DNA of 64,000 nucleotides, from NCBI RefSeq assembly GCF_001971785.1, contig NZ_CP019389.1:2677001-2741000 (forward strand). The letters are read 5' to 3'. Under the pieces are notes generated by a model. That model saw only the letters and a list, made by a program, of their open reading frames with translations, did no database searches and was not told the origin of the DNA. Below, piece by piece: positions 38,059 to 47,852 of this stretch (positions within the stretch are counted from its first letter, which is position 1; each line of letters starts with the position of its first letter). This DNA comes from Seonamhaeicola sp. S2-3 (lineage in GTDB: Bacteria; Bacteroidota; Bacteroidia; Flavobacteriales; Flavobacteriaceae). The position numbers and the translations under genes are program-made.

Positions 38059-39356
38059 GTGATGCTGAACACTGCAAAAAGCATATTACAATTATTATTT
38101 ATTGCAAGCACAATAGTTGTAAGCAGCAAAGAGAAACCAAAAGAAACTCTAGCAGAAACAGAGTCAGAACAACCAAACATCGTATTCATCCTGTCAGATG
38201 ACCAATCTTGGACCGATTATGGTTTTATGGGCGATGAGAATATAGAAACCCCACGATTGGATCAGTTTGCTTCTGAAAGTTTAACGTTTACCCACGGTTA
38301 CGTGCCTACGCCCTTATGTTCGCCATCACTGGCATCAATAATAACAGGGCTTAATCCAAAAGACCACGGTATTCTTGGAAATGATAAAGTTTATGAAAGG
38401 ATGGAAGATAGAAAAGAATCAAGAAAAAATAGAAAAGAAAGTTACAGGTCAATTATAAAGCAATTTGAGCAAAGAACAACTTTGCCGGAAATGCTTGAAG
38501 AAAAAGGTTATTTGTCTTTTCAAACCGGAAAATGGTGGCATGGTAACCATAAAGTTGGCGGTTTCGATTATGGCATGACGCATGGCGATCCTAAGCGTGG
38601 CGGACGACATGGCGATTACGGTTTAGAGATTGGTAGAAAAGGTCTCGATAGCATAAACAACTATTTAAATTTAGCTTTGAAAGAAAACAAGCCCTTCTTT
38701 TTATGGTATGCCCCATTTTTACCGCACAGACCTCAAAACCCGCCAAAACGTTTATCGAATAAATACTTAAAGAAAACCGATTCAGAACATTTGGCAAAAT
38801 ATTGGGCCATGTGCGAGTGGTTCGATGAAACTTGTGGGGAATTATTCGATATGTTTGATGAAAAAGGGTTGACAGGGAACACTTTATTCGTTTATTTATG
38901 CGATAACGGATGGGCGCAAGACCCAGAAAAAAGTGACTATTTAAAAAACTCGAAACGTGCGCCTTACGATATGGGCATCCGAACACCTATCATGTACAAA
39001 TGGGCCGGAAAAATAAAACCTAAAGTGGATACGGAAACTATTGTAAGTAGCATTGATATGGTACCAACGGTCTTAGATGTGCTAAACATGGAGAAGCCAG
39101 AAAATTTACCGGGAATCAGCGTGTTGGATGAAGAAAAACTGACCCAACGCGATGGTGTGTTTGGTGAGGTTTATGCCCAATGGACATTTTCCCGTCTTAT
39201 AAAATAATTGTTCCAGACCCTGTAAGAAAGAAAAATGAAGTGGTGCAATTATTTAATATCGATGAAGATCCATTTGAGAAAAACAATATTGCAGCCTCGC
39301 ATCCCGAAGTTGTAAAAGAATTAAAACAAAAAATTAAAGCCTTTAGAAAAGAATAG
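38059..39356 (+). pseudogene. S1-type sulfatase, frameshifted near the 3' end
   Basis: The main frame (38059-39207) gives 382 residues: a signal segment, then IVFILSDDQSWTDYGF and the sulfatase signature PLCSPSLASIITG with formylglycine candidate Cys87. It ends prematurely after GEVYAQ. The expected C-terminus continues one frame away from about 39180 to a TAG at 39354-39356 (MDIFPSYKIIVPDPVRKK ... EKNNIAASHPEV). Compared with relatives, a block of residues between VYA and MDIF also seems missing, so a small deletion of 3n+1 bases fits. The signature has Leu where CxPSR has Arg; that variant is known in some sulfatase subfamilies. It is followed after 6 bp by an intact sulfatase. Confidence 0.7.
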
Positions 39357-39362
39357 AACATT

Positions 39363-40880
39363 ATGAAGTACACTCAGTTATTATTTTTAGTCTTATTGAC
39401 CTTTTTTTCATGTAAAAATGAAAAATCAAAAGTCGTGGAGAAGGACTCTAAACCCAATGTCTTATTTATTGCGGTTGATGACTTGAACAATATGATAAGT
39501 CCGATTGATAATTTTTCTAATATAAAAACTCCAAACTTTGATAGACTCGCTGACATGGGGGTTACCTTTACGGATGCCCATGTGCAAGCACCCTTATGCG
39601 GGCCGTCAAGAGCTTCTATTATGACGGGTTTACGCCCTTCAACAACAGGTATCTACGGCATGACACCCGATGATTCCATTCGTAGACCAGGTAACGAAGC
39701 CACTAAGGATATTACGTTTTTGCCAGAGTACTTTAAAAATAATGACTACCACACTATTGGCATAGGGAAGTTGTTTCATATTCATGCTCCAAACAACGTA
39801 TTTAATGAATCAGGTGGTCGTGTAAAAGGCTTCGGACCTTATCCCGAAGAGCGCTTTGTTTGGGATGGTTTCGGTAAGGGTATAAAAGGTAAACACGGGC
39901 GAACCAGTACTGACTGGGGAGCTTTCCCAGAAAATGATACCCTAATGCCAGACCACGAATCGGTCAATTGGGTAGTAGAGCGTTTAAATAGAAATTATGA
40001 TAAACCATTTTTTATAGGCCTAGGGTTTCTGCGTGTTCATGTGCCCTTATATGTACCACAAAAATGGTTCGATTTATATCCTTTGGAAAGTATAAAAACA
40101 CCACCTTATAAATCTGATGATTTAAATGATATTCCGCCTGTGGGAATGAAAATTAACGACCTCCCAATGATGCCGTCCACAGAATGGGCCATAGAAAGCG
40201 GTGAATGGAAAAAAATAGTTCAAGCTTATTTGGCCTGCATTAGCTATGTAGATTACGAATTGGGACGTGTTTTAGACGCTTTAGAAAGTAGCAAATACGC
40301 AGATAACACCATTGTTGTATTATGGTCTGACCACGGATATCGATTAGGTGAAAAAGGTACTTTTGCAAAGCATGCGCTTTGGGAAACAGCTACTTCGGCA
40401 CCCCTTATGTTTGCAGGGCCTAATTTACCGAAAGGAAAGCAAATTGATGCACCTGTTGAAATGTTATCTATATATCCAACTTTATTAGAACTAGCAAACC
40501 TTCCTGCCTACGATAGAAATGAAGGAAAGAGTTTGGTGTCTATGATACAGAAAGGAGAAAGTATTAAAGAGGCTAAGGCTATAACAACTTTTGGTATGAA
40601 CAACCATACCGTAAAAGTAGATGGCTATCGGTACATTCAGTATGAAGATGGAACGGAAGAGTTCTACGACCATAGTAATGATCCTAATGAATGGAAAAAT
40701 GAAGCTAAAAATCCTAAATACAGATCGCAAATAGAGCAGATGAAGGCTTTACTGCCAAAAGTAAATGTAAAATGGGATGAAAAATCAAGTTATACTTTTC
40801 AGCCTTATTTTATAGAGCAGAAAGCGAGGGTCAACGGAGAAGAGGATAAACCTGTTAAAGTTATTGGTGCGGATAGATAG
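39363..40880 (+). CDS. Iduronate-2-sulfatase-like S1 sulfatase, lipoprotein
   Basis: A 505-residue enzyme with lipobox TFFSC (Cys17). NVLFIAVDDLNN gives the metal-binding Asp pair, and PLCGPSRASIMTGL is the canonical signature with Cys79 as the formylglycine precursor. VLWSDHGYRLGEKGTFAKH supplies the C-terminal metal and sulfate ligands. The arrangement resembles iduronate-2-sulfatase, which removes 2-O-sulfate from uronic acids, but related enzymes act on other sugars. It needs a formylglycine-generating or anaerobic sulfatase-maturing enzyme, not found in the window. It is the last gene of the PUL. Confidence 0.9.
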   Translation: MKYTQLLFLVLLTFFSCKNEKSKVVEKDSKPNVLFIAVDDLNNMISPIDNFSNIKTPNFDRLADMGVTFTDAHVQAPLCGPSRASIMTGLRPSTTGIYGMTPDDSIRRPGNEATKDITFLPEYFKNNDYHTIGIGKLFHIHAPNNVFNESGGRVKGFGPYPEERFVWDGFGKGIKGKHGRTSTDWGAFPENDTLMPDHESVNWVVERLNRNYDKPFFIGLGFLRVHVPLYVPQKWFDLYPLESIKTPPYKSDDLNDIPPVGMKINDLPMMPSTEWAIESGEWKKIVQAYLACISYVDYELGRVLDALESSKYADNTIVVLWSDHGYRLGEKGTFAKHALWETATSAPLMFAGPNLPKGKQIDAPVEMLSIYPTLLELANLPAYDRNEGKSLVSMIQKGESIKEAKAITTFGMNNHTVKVDGYRYIQYEDGTEEFYDHSNDPNEWKNEAKNPKYRSQIEQMKALLPKVNVKWDEKSSYTFQPYFIEQKARVNGEEDKPVKVIGADR

Positions 40881-41209
40881 ATTTTTTTTACGAATATTAA
40901 AATACTTTAAAAGTGGACGAATTATATTCAAAAGATGTTTAGCAAACCTATTTGGTTTAGTTGTGAGGTGTCATGTTTTTTCACAGGTTAAGATTGTTAA
41001 CTAAAACATATCTACGGTCGATGAAAAAGCCATCATTTATATTATAATTAGAGTGCGTAAAACATGGAGGTAAGTCTTGTCACACAGTACCCCGCAAGTT
41101 AAACCCGTAAAATACTTCCATCAAAAGACTTCGACATAAAGTTGGATCAACCCCAAAAGTTGTGTGTGAATAAAGATAGTTTTAGTTTTGAAGTTTTAAA
41201 ATTATTGCA

Positions 41210-41568
41210 TTGGAACTTAGCTTAGACCTATTAAAACTGTTTTTACCTGAATTCTTAATTGACAACTTCGATTTAGTGAAACACACTAAAACTAACGAAA
41301 TTCTTCATTTGTATTTTCAAGAGAAAAAACCATTCCCAATGAGTTTGATAAGCAAATAGTCATTGCTCATGGTTTTCACAAAGAAATAACAGTACAAGAT
41401 TTTCCCATTAGAGGAAATACAGTATACCTACATATAAAACGTAGAAGATGGCTCAATAAAAACAACCAACAAATTGTACAAAGAGACTGGAATCTAGTAG
41501 CTAAGGGAACTCGTATGACTACCGAATTCGCTGCTTTTTTAAAAGAAATTAATAGATACCAAGGCTAA
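41210..41568 (+). pseudogene. ISAon1-family transposase N-region, frameshifted
   Basis: The frame starting LELSLDLLKLFLPEFLIDNF runs to about 41330 (YFQEKKP) and continues in another frame as NEFDKQIVIAHGFHKEITVQ to a stop at 41566-41568. The two parts together match the small upstream ORF of ISAon1-type elements. The break lies at about 41327-41342. Confidence 0.7.
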
Positions 41569-42358
41569 TAATTGTCATACCATAGCAGAATTCTACAATC
41601 TTAATGGCAAAAAACTACAAAGGCAATATAGAGACTATTTAAGTGAATTCAAACAATGGAAACAGAAGTCTCATGCTAAGCAATATCTCATCTATCCCCA
41701 AAACATAGGTAAATATCTTTCTATTGATGAAACAGCACTTTCCAAAGGAGAACTATACACCATTATTACCAACAAAAAAGCTAAAGGTAAAAAAGGCGCT
41801 ATTGTAGCCATATGTGCAGGAACTAAAATAGAACCTATTATTGAACAACTACTTAAAATCCCTTCTAAAACCAGAAATAAAGTCAAGGAAATAACACTAG
41901 ATATGGCAAACTCTATGAAAACAATTGCCAGAGTTTGTTTTCCAAAAGCAACACAAGTAGCCGATAGGTTCCATGTACAAAAACTGGCTCTTGAAGCTTT
42001 ACAAGATATTAGAATCAAACATAGATGGGAAGCTATTGATCAAGAAAACAACTCGATAAAACTAGCTAAAGAAAAACAACATGAATTTTCTCCTGAAATA
42101 TTTGATAATGGTGATACTAGAAAACAATTACTTGCCAGAAGTAGATACCTACTTTACAAAGCTCCTTCTGATTGGACTCAAAATCAACACCTCAGAAATA
42201 TATTCAACCAAGCTAAATCAATAGAAATAGCCTACACAAAATTGGCGCAATGGTACAACCAAGTAGAAAATTCAGGTTTTAAAGCTTTCAGAAGTCAATT
42301 TAGGAGTGTGAAAAATGTAGAATTCTTTCTCTTTAGATTAACTACAATTTTTGCTTAA
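41567..42358 (+). pseudogene. ISAon1-family DDE transposase with internal deletion
   Basis: The frame overlaps the end of the N-region ORF and has no start codon of its own, as expected for a frameshifted partner. It contains YLSIDETALSKGELYTII (first catalytic Asp) and ATQVADRFHVQKLALEAL (second Asp). Near the end, QVENSGF is joined directly to KAFRSQFRSVKNVEFFLFRL. From family knowledge, a block of roughly 30 residues with the NASAESFN-type motif and the third catalytic residue should lie between them, so the enzyme is dead. Confidence 0.75.
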
Positions 42359-42445
42359 AACGCAACTTTTGGTCATGATCCCATAAAAGCATTGCAGAGA
42401 ATGAATGATTATGTTTAATCTTAATAATCAAATAATTAAAAAACA

Positions 42446-42484
42446 AAAAAAAGGTGTTTCTTTTCTGAAACACCTTTTTTTTGT
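42446..42484. terminator. Strong bidirectional terminator
   Basis: AAAAAAGGTGTTTC pairs with GAAACACCTTTTTT around a TTTTCT loop, with A and T tracts on both sides. It sits directly downstream of the - strand PID-CTERM-like pseudogene. Confidence 0.85.
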
Positions 42485-42500
42485 TTTTAAAAGATATATA

Positions 42501-42814
42501 TTATTTCTTTCTTAATTTTCTTACCCCAAAAACAGTAGCTCCTAAAAGTAATATACCTAAACCTCCATCTAATGGAACACTCTTACCGTGTCCACCATGT
42601 CAGTGTCCATGTCCACCAGAACCAATCCAATTACCTCAATTCCACCACCAACCCCAAGTCAGAGCATAAGTGTTAGTTGATGACAACATAGTTAAAGAAG
42701 TATTGTTAATAGCAGTTGTTGATATGCTATTTGTAGCACTAGCACTTGTAGACAATACAAATACAAATATAACTGCCACTGTTTTTAATGTTTTAAAAAA
42801 ATGTTACTCTTCAT
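42501..42814 (-). pseudogene. Broken small Trp/Gly/His-rich protein with PID-CTERM-like sorting tail
   Basis: Read on the - strand, ATG at 42814 begins a signal-peptide-like segment that is thrown out of frame at a T7 run (about 42795-42801). The main frame then reads VAVIFVFVLSTSASA, a Ser/Thr-rich stretch, and a WGWWWN / GGHGH region. It ends in VPLDGGLGILLLG, a hydrophobic segment and a KLRKK tail before the stop at 42501-42503. That P-[IL]-D-GG, membrane helix and basic tail is the PID-CTERM-type sorting signal. Two in-frame TGA codons (42636-42638 and 42600-42602 on this strand) interrupt the Trp-rich part, probably former TGG. Expected length is about 104 residues. Confidence 0.7.
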
Positions 42815-43008
42815 TGTTTTATTGATTATTAGTTATTAATAGCTCTGTATAAATAAGTAAATTGTATATAGACTCATCATTTTTTCGATGAAACAGTTTT
42901 TTTTGGTTAAAAAAAATAGGTTGTTTGTTTTTTTTTGAATTAAGTCGGGTTTATAATGTGTTTCACCGATAGTGTAATTTTCTTTAAACACTTTGCATTT
43001 AAAAATTA

Positions 43009-44247
43009 TTATTTTTTTAAAGCTGTCAATTCTGCAATTTTACAAATTACCTCTGTAGCTTTTATCATACTTTCTACAGGTGCGTATTCGTATCTACCAT
43101 GAAAGTTATGTCCGCCAGCAAAAATATTTGGGCAAGGTAAGCCCATATAACTTAGTTGAGACCCATCGGTTCCTCCACGGATAGCTTTTATTAAAGGCTC
43201 TATACCTACTTGTTTCATAGCTTCTTCAGCAATATCAACAATATGCATTACAGGTTCAATTTTTTCACGCATGTTGAAATACTGATCTTTAATTTCGGTT
43301 TTAATAGTGTCACTTCCATATTGCGCGTTTAACTCATTGGTTAGTTTTAATAAGACTTCTTTTCTAGCATCGAAGTGTTGACGGTCATGATCTCTTATGA
43401 TATACTCTAAAACGGTTTCATCTACACTACCATTCATGTTATGTAAATGGAAAAAGCCTTGGTAGCCATCAGTATGTTCTGGGGTTTCCATTTTAGGTAA
43501 AGAGTTTATAAATTCTGTAGCGATATACATTGAGTTTATCATTTTACCTTTAGCGTATCCTGGGTGCACTATTTTACCTTTAATTTTAACAACTGCAGAG
43601 GCTGCATTAAAGTTTTCGTATTCTAATTCGCCAATTTGACTACCATCCATAGTATATGCCCAATCTGCTCCAAATTTTTCAACATCAAATTTATGGGCTC
43701 CTCTACCTATTTCTTCATCGGGGGTAAAACCAACTCTAATTTTTCCGTGCTTAATTTCTGGATGATTAATTAAGTATTCCATAGCACTTACAATCTCGCA
43801 AATTCCTGCTTTATCATCGGCTCCCAAAAGGGTAGTACCATCAGTAGTAATAAGCGTTTGCCCTATATAAAGTTTTAGGTCTTCAAAATAGTTTGGAGAT
43901 AGTACAATTCCCTGTTCTTTGTTAAGTAAAATATCGCCACCTAAATAATTTTCATGAATTTGAGGCTTAATATTAGCACCTGTAAAATCTGGCGATGTGT
44001 CAAAATGAGCAATAAAACCAATAGTTGGCACTTCAAAATTTACATTACTAGGTAGGGTTGCCATAATGTAGGCGTTATCATCAATAGAAACATCTTCCAT
44101 ACCAATGGTTTTCAATTCTTCAGCAAGTTTATTTGCTAAATCCCATTGTTTCTCTGTACTAGGTGTTGTTTGAGAGTTTGGATCAGATTCTGTGTCAATA
44201 GTTACATAGCTTACAAAGCGTTTTATTATGTGTTCTTTTGATATCAT
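43009..44247 (-). CDS. pepT: Peptidase T (tripeptide aminopeptidase, M20B)
   Basis: A 412-residue cytoplasmic di-zinc aminopeptidase that frees the N-terminal residue of tripeptides. Residues match PepT closely in order: AHFDTSPDFTG (His81, Asp83), LLGADDKAG (bridging Asp144), FTPDEEIGRG (Glu178/Glu179), TMDGSQIG (Asp201) and the C-terminal IRGGTDGSQLSYMGLPCPN plus AGGHNFHGRYE. Length equals that of typical PepT proteins. It is divergent from pyrD with 122 bp between, so the two have separate promoters there. It stands alone. Confidence 0.96.
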   Translation of the reverse strand: MISKEHIIKRFVSYVTIDTESDPNSQTTPSTEKQWDLANKLAEELKTIGMEDVSIDDNAYIMATLPSNVNFEVPTIGFIAHFDTSPDFTGANIKPQIHENYLGGDILLNKEQGIVLSPNYFEDLKLYIGQTLITTDGTTLLGADDKAGICEIVSAMEYLINHPEIKHGKIRVGFTPDEEIGRGAHKFDVEKFGADWAYTMDGSQIGELEYENFNAASAVVKIKGKIVHPGYAKGKMINSMYIATEFINSLPKMETPEHTDGYQGFFHLHNMNGSVDETVLEYIIRDHDRQHFDARKEVLLKLTNELNAQYGSDTIKTEIKDQYFNMREKIEPVMHIVDIAEEAMKQVGIEPLIKAIRGGTDGSQLSYMGLPCPNIFAGGHNFHGRYEYAPVESMIKATEVICKIAELTALKK

Positions 44248-44347
44248 TTTTTAGGATAAATTTTGTGTAAATAAAAAAGATAAATGTTACCTAAGAAAGG
44301 TATTTCAAAAGTACAATTATTAATTTTTTATTTAGATTATTTAGGAG

Positions 44348-44355
44348 TATTTTTG
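44348..44355 (+). promoter_or_regulatory. Candidate -7 box of the pyrD promoter
   Basis: TATTTTTG fits the Bacteroidota TANNTTTG -7 element and ends 14 bp before the pyrD start. No clean TTTG -33 element was found at the usual distance, so it is tentative. Confidence 0.35.
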
Positions 44356-44369
44356 CATAAATAAAACAG

Positions 44370-45404
44370 ATGTACAAACTACTGCTTCGCCCAATTTTCT
44401 TTTTATTTGATCCTGAAAAAATACATCATTTTACATTTTCTTTAATAAAGCTAACTTCTAAAATACCTGGTTTTTCGGCATTATTTAAAAGTTTATATAC
44501 CATTGAAGATAAACGGCTAGAACGACACGTATTTGGTTTAACCTTTAAAAATCCGGTAGGTTTGGCCGCAGGGTTTGATAAAAATGCGGTTTTATATAAT
44601 GAATTAGCAAATTTTGGATTTGGGTTTATTGAAATAGGGACTGTAACCCCCAAAGGGCAACCCGGAAACCCCAAAAAACGCCTGTTTAGACTTAAAGACG
44701 ACCAAGGAATTATTAACCGAATGGGCTTTAATAACGAAGGACTTAAAGCTGCTATTGAACAACTTAAGAAAAATAAAGGAAAACTTATTATTGGGGGGAA
44801 TATTGGCAAAAATACAGCTACCAAACCAGAAGACTATACTGCTGATTATTTAGCTTGTTTTAACGCTTTACATCCTTTTGTTGATTATTTTGTTTTAAAT
44901 GTAAGTTGCCCTAACGTAGGAAGTCATGCAAAACTTAATGATAAAGATTATTTAGAAGAATTAATAAACGAAGTTAAAAAGGCTAATACTGCTTTTAAAA
45001 CAGAAAAGCCAATTCTATTAAAAATAGCTCCAGATTTAAATAATGGCCAGTTAGATGAAATTATAGAACTGGTAAAAAATACAGATTTAGATGGGGTTAT
45101 AGCTAGTAATACATCGGTTGATAGAACAGGTTTAAAAGCTTCTAAAGAAACATTGGAAGCCATTGGTAATGGCGGTTTAAGCGGACAACCCATAAAAGAG
45201 AAAAGCACCAAAGTCATTAAATATTTGGCAGAAAACAGTAATAAAGCTTTCCCGATAATTGGAGTTGGGGGGATTCATTCTGCAAAAGATGCCATTGAAA
45301 AAATTGAAGCTGGAGCCGATTTGGTTCAAGTTTACACAGGGTTTATTTATGAAGGTCCTAGCTTAATAAAAGCCATCAATAAAGCCATACTTAAAACTAC
45401 TTAA
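44370..45404 (+). CDS. pyrD: Quinone-dependent dihydroorotate dehydrogenase (class 2)
   Basis: A 344-residue membrane-associated flavoenzyme oxidising dihydroorotate to orotate in pyrimidine synthesis, passing electrons to quinone. The N-terminal helical extension (about 1-45, [19 protein letters not shown]) is the class 2 hallmark. FMN-barrel motifs are present: [34 protein letters not shown] with catalytic Ser179, and [27 protein letters not shown]. Its stop overlaps by 8 bp the convergent stop of the M43 protease gene. Confidence 0.97.
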   Translation: MYKLLLRPIFFLFDPEKIHHFTFSLIKLTSKIPGFSALFKSLYTIEDKRLERHVFGLTFKNPVGLAAGFDKNAVLYNELANFGFGFIEIGTVTPKGQPGNPKKRLFRLKDDQGIINRMGFNNEGLKAAIEQLKKNKGKLIIGGNIGKNTATKPEDYTADYLACFNALHPFVDYFVLNVSCPNVGSHAKLNDKDYLEELINEVKKANTAFKTEKPILLKIAPDLNNGQLDEIIELVKNTDLDGVIASNTSVDRTGLKASKETLEAIGNGGLSGQPIKEKSTKVIKYLAENSNKAFPIIGVGGIHSAKDAIEKIEAGADLVQVYTGFIYEGPSLIKAINKAILKTT

Positions 45405-46973
45405 TAAAACGCTTTGCTACTTTAGAATTTTTGCCCAAAACGGTTAATAGGTAAGTTCCGCTTGATAGGTTACTAACATTAATAGGTTCATTTGTAACTA
45501 CACCCGAAGCAAATCTTTGTCCCATCATATTTGATATTTCATAAACTAAGTTTTCTTGTTTATCGTTATTAGTTTTTACAAATAATATATTATTTTGTAC
45601 TGGGTTAGGGTATAGTTTAACAGAATTGTCAGAAATGGGTGTAATTATTGTTTTTAAGAAAATATCATCAATAGCAATATCTCCTTTCCAACCGTTGCCT
45701 CTAATGGCTCTAAATCTAATATTTATGGTTTCTCCTAAATATGATGATAAGTTGATGTTTTTAGTTAGAAAAGCATCAGTTTGGTTTGTTTGTTGTTGCC
45801 CAATTAAAGGTGCAATAACATCATTAATATAACCATTACTGGTTTTTATATCTACGTGTAGTTCACCAATATTTTTTCCAAACATGTGGTAGGCAAATTC
45901 AATTTCAGAGTTTTCATAAATCACATCTATACAAGGTGAAATAAATTCTGCAACATCTCCTAGGTTTCCGTTAGAAGCTTCGGTGTAAATATAATTTCCT
46001 AAAATACTATTATTAGTATTGTCATGGGTAGGACCTGTTTCTTCTGATGAGGTTTCTCCATGATTAATTAACCAATTAAAGCCAGTATTAGATACATCGT
46101 TATTTGTCCAACCATTGTTATTAGCAACATCAAATTCATCAAAATTTTCATCAAATAAAGGTTCTGTTGTCACTCCAACTTTAATAAGGTTAGTGTATGT
46201 TTTACTTATAGAATTAGATTTGTTAGAAACGGTTAATGTAACATCATAAATGCCAGAGCTAAAGTTATGCGTTGGGTTTTGGGTAGTGTAATCTATAACA
46301 CCATCAGAGTTTATATCCCATTCCCATTTAGTGATGTTATTGCAGGTGCTATTAAATTTTACAAGTAAATTATCATTACAGGTTTGACTAACATCCACAC
46401 TAAAATTGGCATTAAAAGAAGGACATGCCAAATAATTTTTTTGTGTGATATAAAACGCATACATACGTGCCAGTTGTTGTTCAGAAAAATGCGTTCTACA
46501 AGCTTTATAGGCGTAAGACATAATGTTGCCCGTATCTGGGGTAAAGGCTTGTCCATTAGCATCGGTTTCAGTGCCAATATATTGGCAAAAGTTATTTACA
46601 TTTTCACAAGTAAGTTTTGGGTCTGCTGGTGTATCACATATGCCGTCACCATCGGTATCACAATTACTACCATCAACTAACTCTGTGGTAAGGGTATTAT
46701 TATCAGGGCCGTGTGTGTGTATTAATGAGAAAAAATGACCCATTTCATGAGCAAGAGAAGAAGGGTTTGTAGCACAACTATTTTTAATTACAATAAAATC
46801 CTTATTTCTTTTATTATTACTGTAGCCGCAAATTTCTTCGTCGTCAGTGTTTTCTAAATATTCTGTAAAGTAAATGTTTATTACATTAGGAACATTGATT
46901 TCATCTATTAAATCACCTTCATTTCCTTTTTTATTGTCTTGTCCTGAAATATGGCTACAGGTTAAAATAGAAT

Positions 46974-47852
46974 TTACGCTGATAATTGATATACCATATT
47001 CGGTGTTTTGCAGTCTAAAGATAAGTGTAATCTTACTTCGTTGTATAAATTAATTGCATTTTTTGCAGCTCTCTTAGCATGAGCCACATTATCAAAGGTT
47101 TGGTCTAGATAAAATTCATCTTTTAAGATACCGTTTACACGTTCTGCCATGGCATTTTCATAACAATGATTTTCTTCTGTCATACTAATATCTATCTTTT
47201 TTCTCTTAAGTATTTGCGTGTAAACATTGCTACAATACTGTATTCCTCTATCTGAATGATGAATAAGTTGTTTAATGTCTTTAGCTTGATAAATAGCTTT
47301 ATTTAACGCTCTTACACAACCTTTTAATTCCAGACTATCACTAAGATCATATCCAACAATTTTGCGAGAGTACATATCTGTTATTAAAGCCAAGTAGCAA
47401 AAACCTTTTATGGTTCTAATATAAGTTATGTCACTAACCCAAACTTGGTTTGGTCTGGTAACATCTATGTTCTTTATCAGGTTGTTATATTTATAAAAGC
47501 GATGATAAGAATTGGTTGTTCTGGCACTAGTTTTCTTTCTAAGAGTAAGCATATTGTGTTTTCTAAGGACGTTAAATAAGGTGTCTCTCCCGACTTTAAG
47601 ATTGGCTTTAGTAAACTCATCATCTAAAGATTTTATGAGTTTCCGTACACCTTCTCTAGGAAGGGATTTACGTTTTTTACTGACTATGTTAATAATCTGT
47701 TGTTCTAGTTTTAAACGCTTATCAGCTCTAGATTTGTATTTATAATACGCATCACGTTTAAGACCAAAACAATGGCTTATAGTTGTTAAAGAGGCAAATC
47801 CCTTAGATTTTTCTTTAGCTATGATTAAGGCTTTATGCTTAACTTTTTTTTT
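46974..47852 (-). CDS. IS3-family transposase OrfB (integrase core)
   Basis: This is the -1 frame relative to OrfA. It is open from the A9G slippery run (VKHKALIIAKEKSKGFASL) to the stop at 46974-46976, about 290 residues. An HTH_21 region precedes the rve integrase core: VWVSDITYIR (Asp), IHHSDRGIQYCS (Asp) and NHCYENAMAERVNGILKDEF (Glu). All three catalytic residues are intact. The first ATG at 47552 would omit the HTH_21 part, so expression is most likely as an OrfAB fusion. Confidence 0.9.
   Translation of the reverse strand, partial: KKKVKHKALIIAKEKSKGFASLTTISHCFGLKRDAYYKYKSRADKRLKLEQQIINIVSKKRKSLPREGVRKLIKSLDDEFTKANLKVGRDTLFNVLRKHNMLTLRKKTSARTTNSYHRFYKYNNLIKNIDVTRPNQVWVSDITYIRTIKGFCYLALITDMYSRKIVGYDLSDSLELKGCVRALNKAIYQAKDIKQLIHHSDRGIQYCSNVYTQILKRKKIDISMTEENHCYENAMAERVNGILKDEFYLDQTFDNVAHAKRAAKNAINLYNEVRLHLSLDCKTPNMVYQLSA

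Larger units (their letters stand above)
41144..42381 (+). mobile_element. Decayed ISAon1-type insertion sequence (ISL3-like)
   Basis: The 1238-bp element is bounded by imperfect inverted repeats at 41144-41164 (GGATCAACCCCAAAAGTTG...) and 42361-42381 (CGCAACTTTTGG...GATCC), about 17 of 21 positions matching. Flanking ATAAAGTT and CATAAAAG are similar but not identical, perhaps an eroded 8-bp target duplication. Inside are a frameshifted N-region ORF and a transposase with an internal deletion, so it cannot move by itself. The 263 bp between the last sulfatase and this element hold nothing I recognise. Confidence 0.75.

Noticed and set aside
42481-42669. Pro/Cys-rich + strand ORF (PPSNGTLLPCPPCQCPCPP)
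   Set aside because: It is the antisense of the Gly/His/Trp-rich PID-CTERM-like pseudogene, whose - strand frame has a signal peptide, sorting tail and terminator.
44426-44824. 132-codon - strand ORF opposite pyrD
   Set aside because: It lies wholly antisense to a well-conserved pyrD and has no recognisable protein features.
45626-45832. + strand ORFs opposite the M43 protease 3' part (also around 46384-46738)
   Set aside because: They are shadows of the conserved T9SS, PKD and zinc-motif coding region on the - strand.
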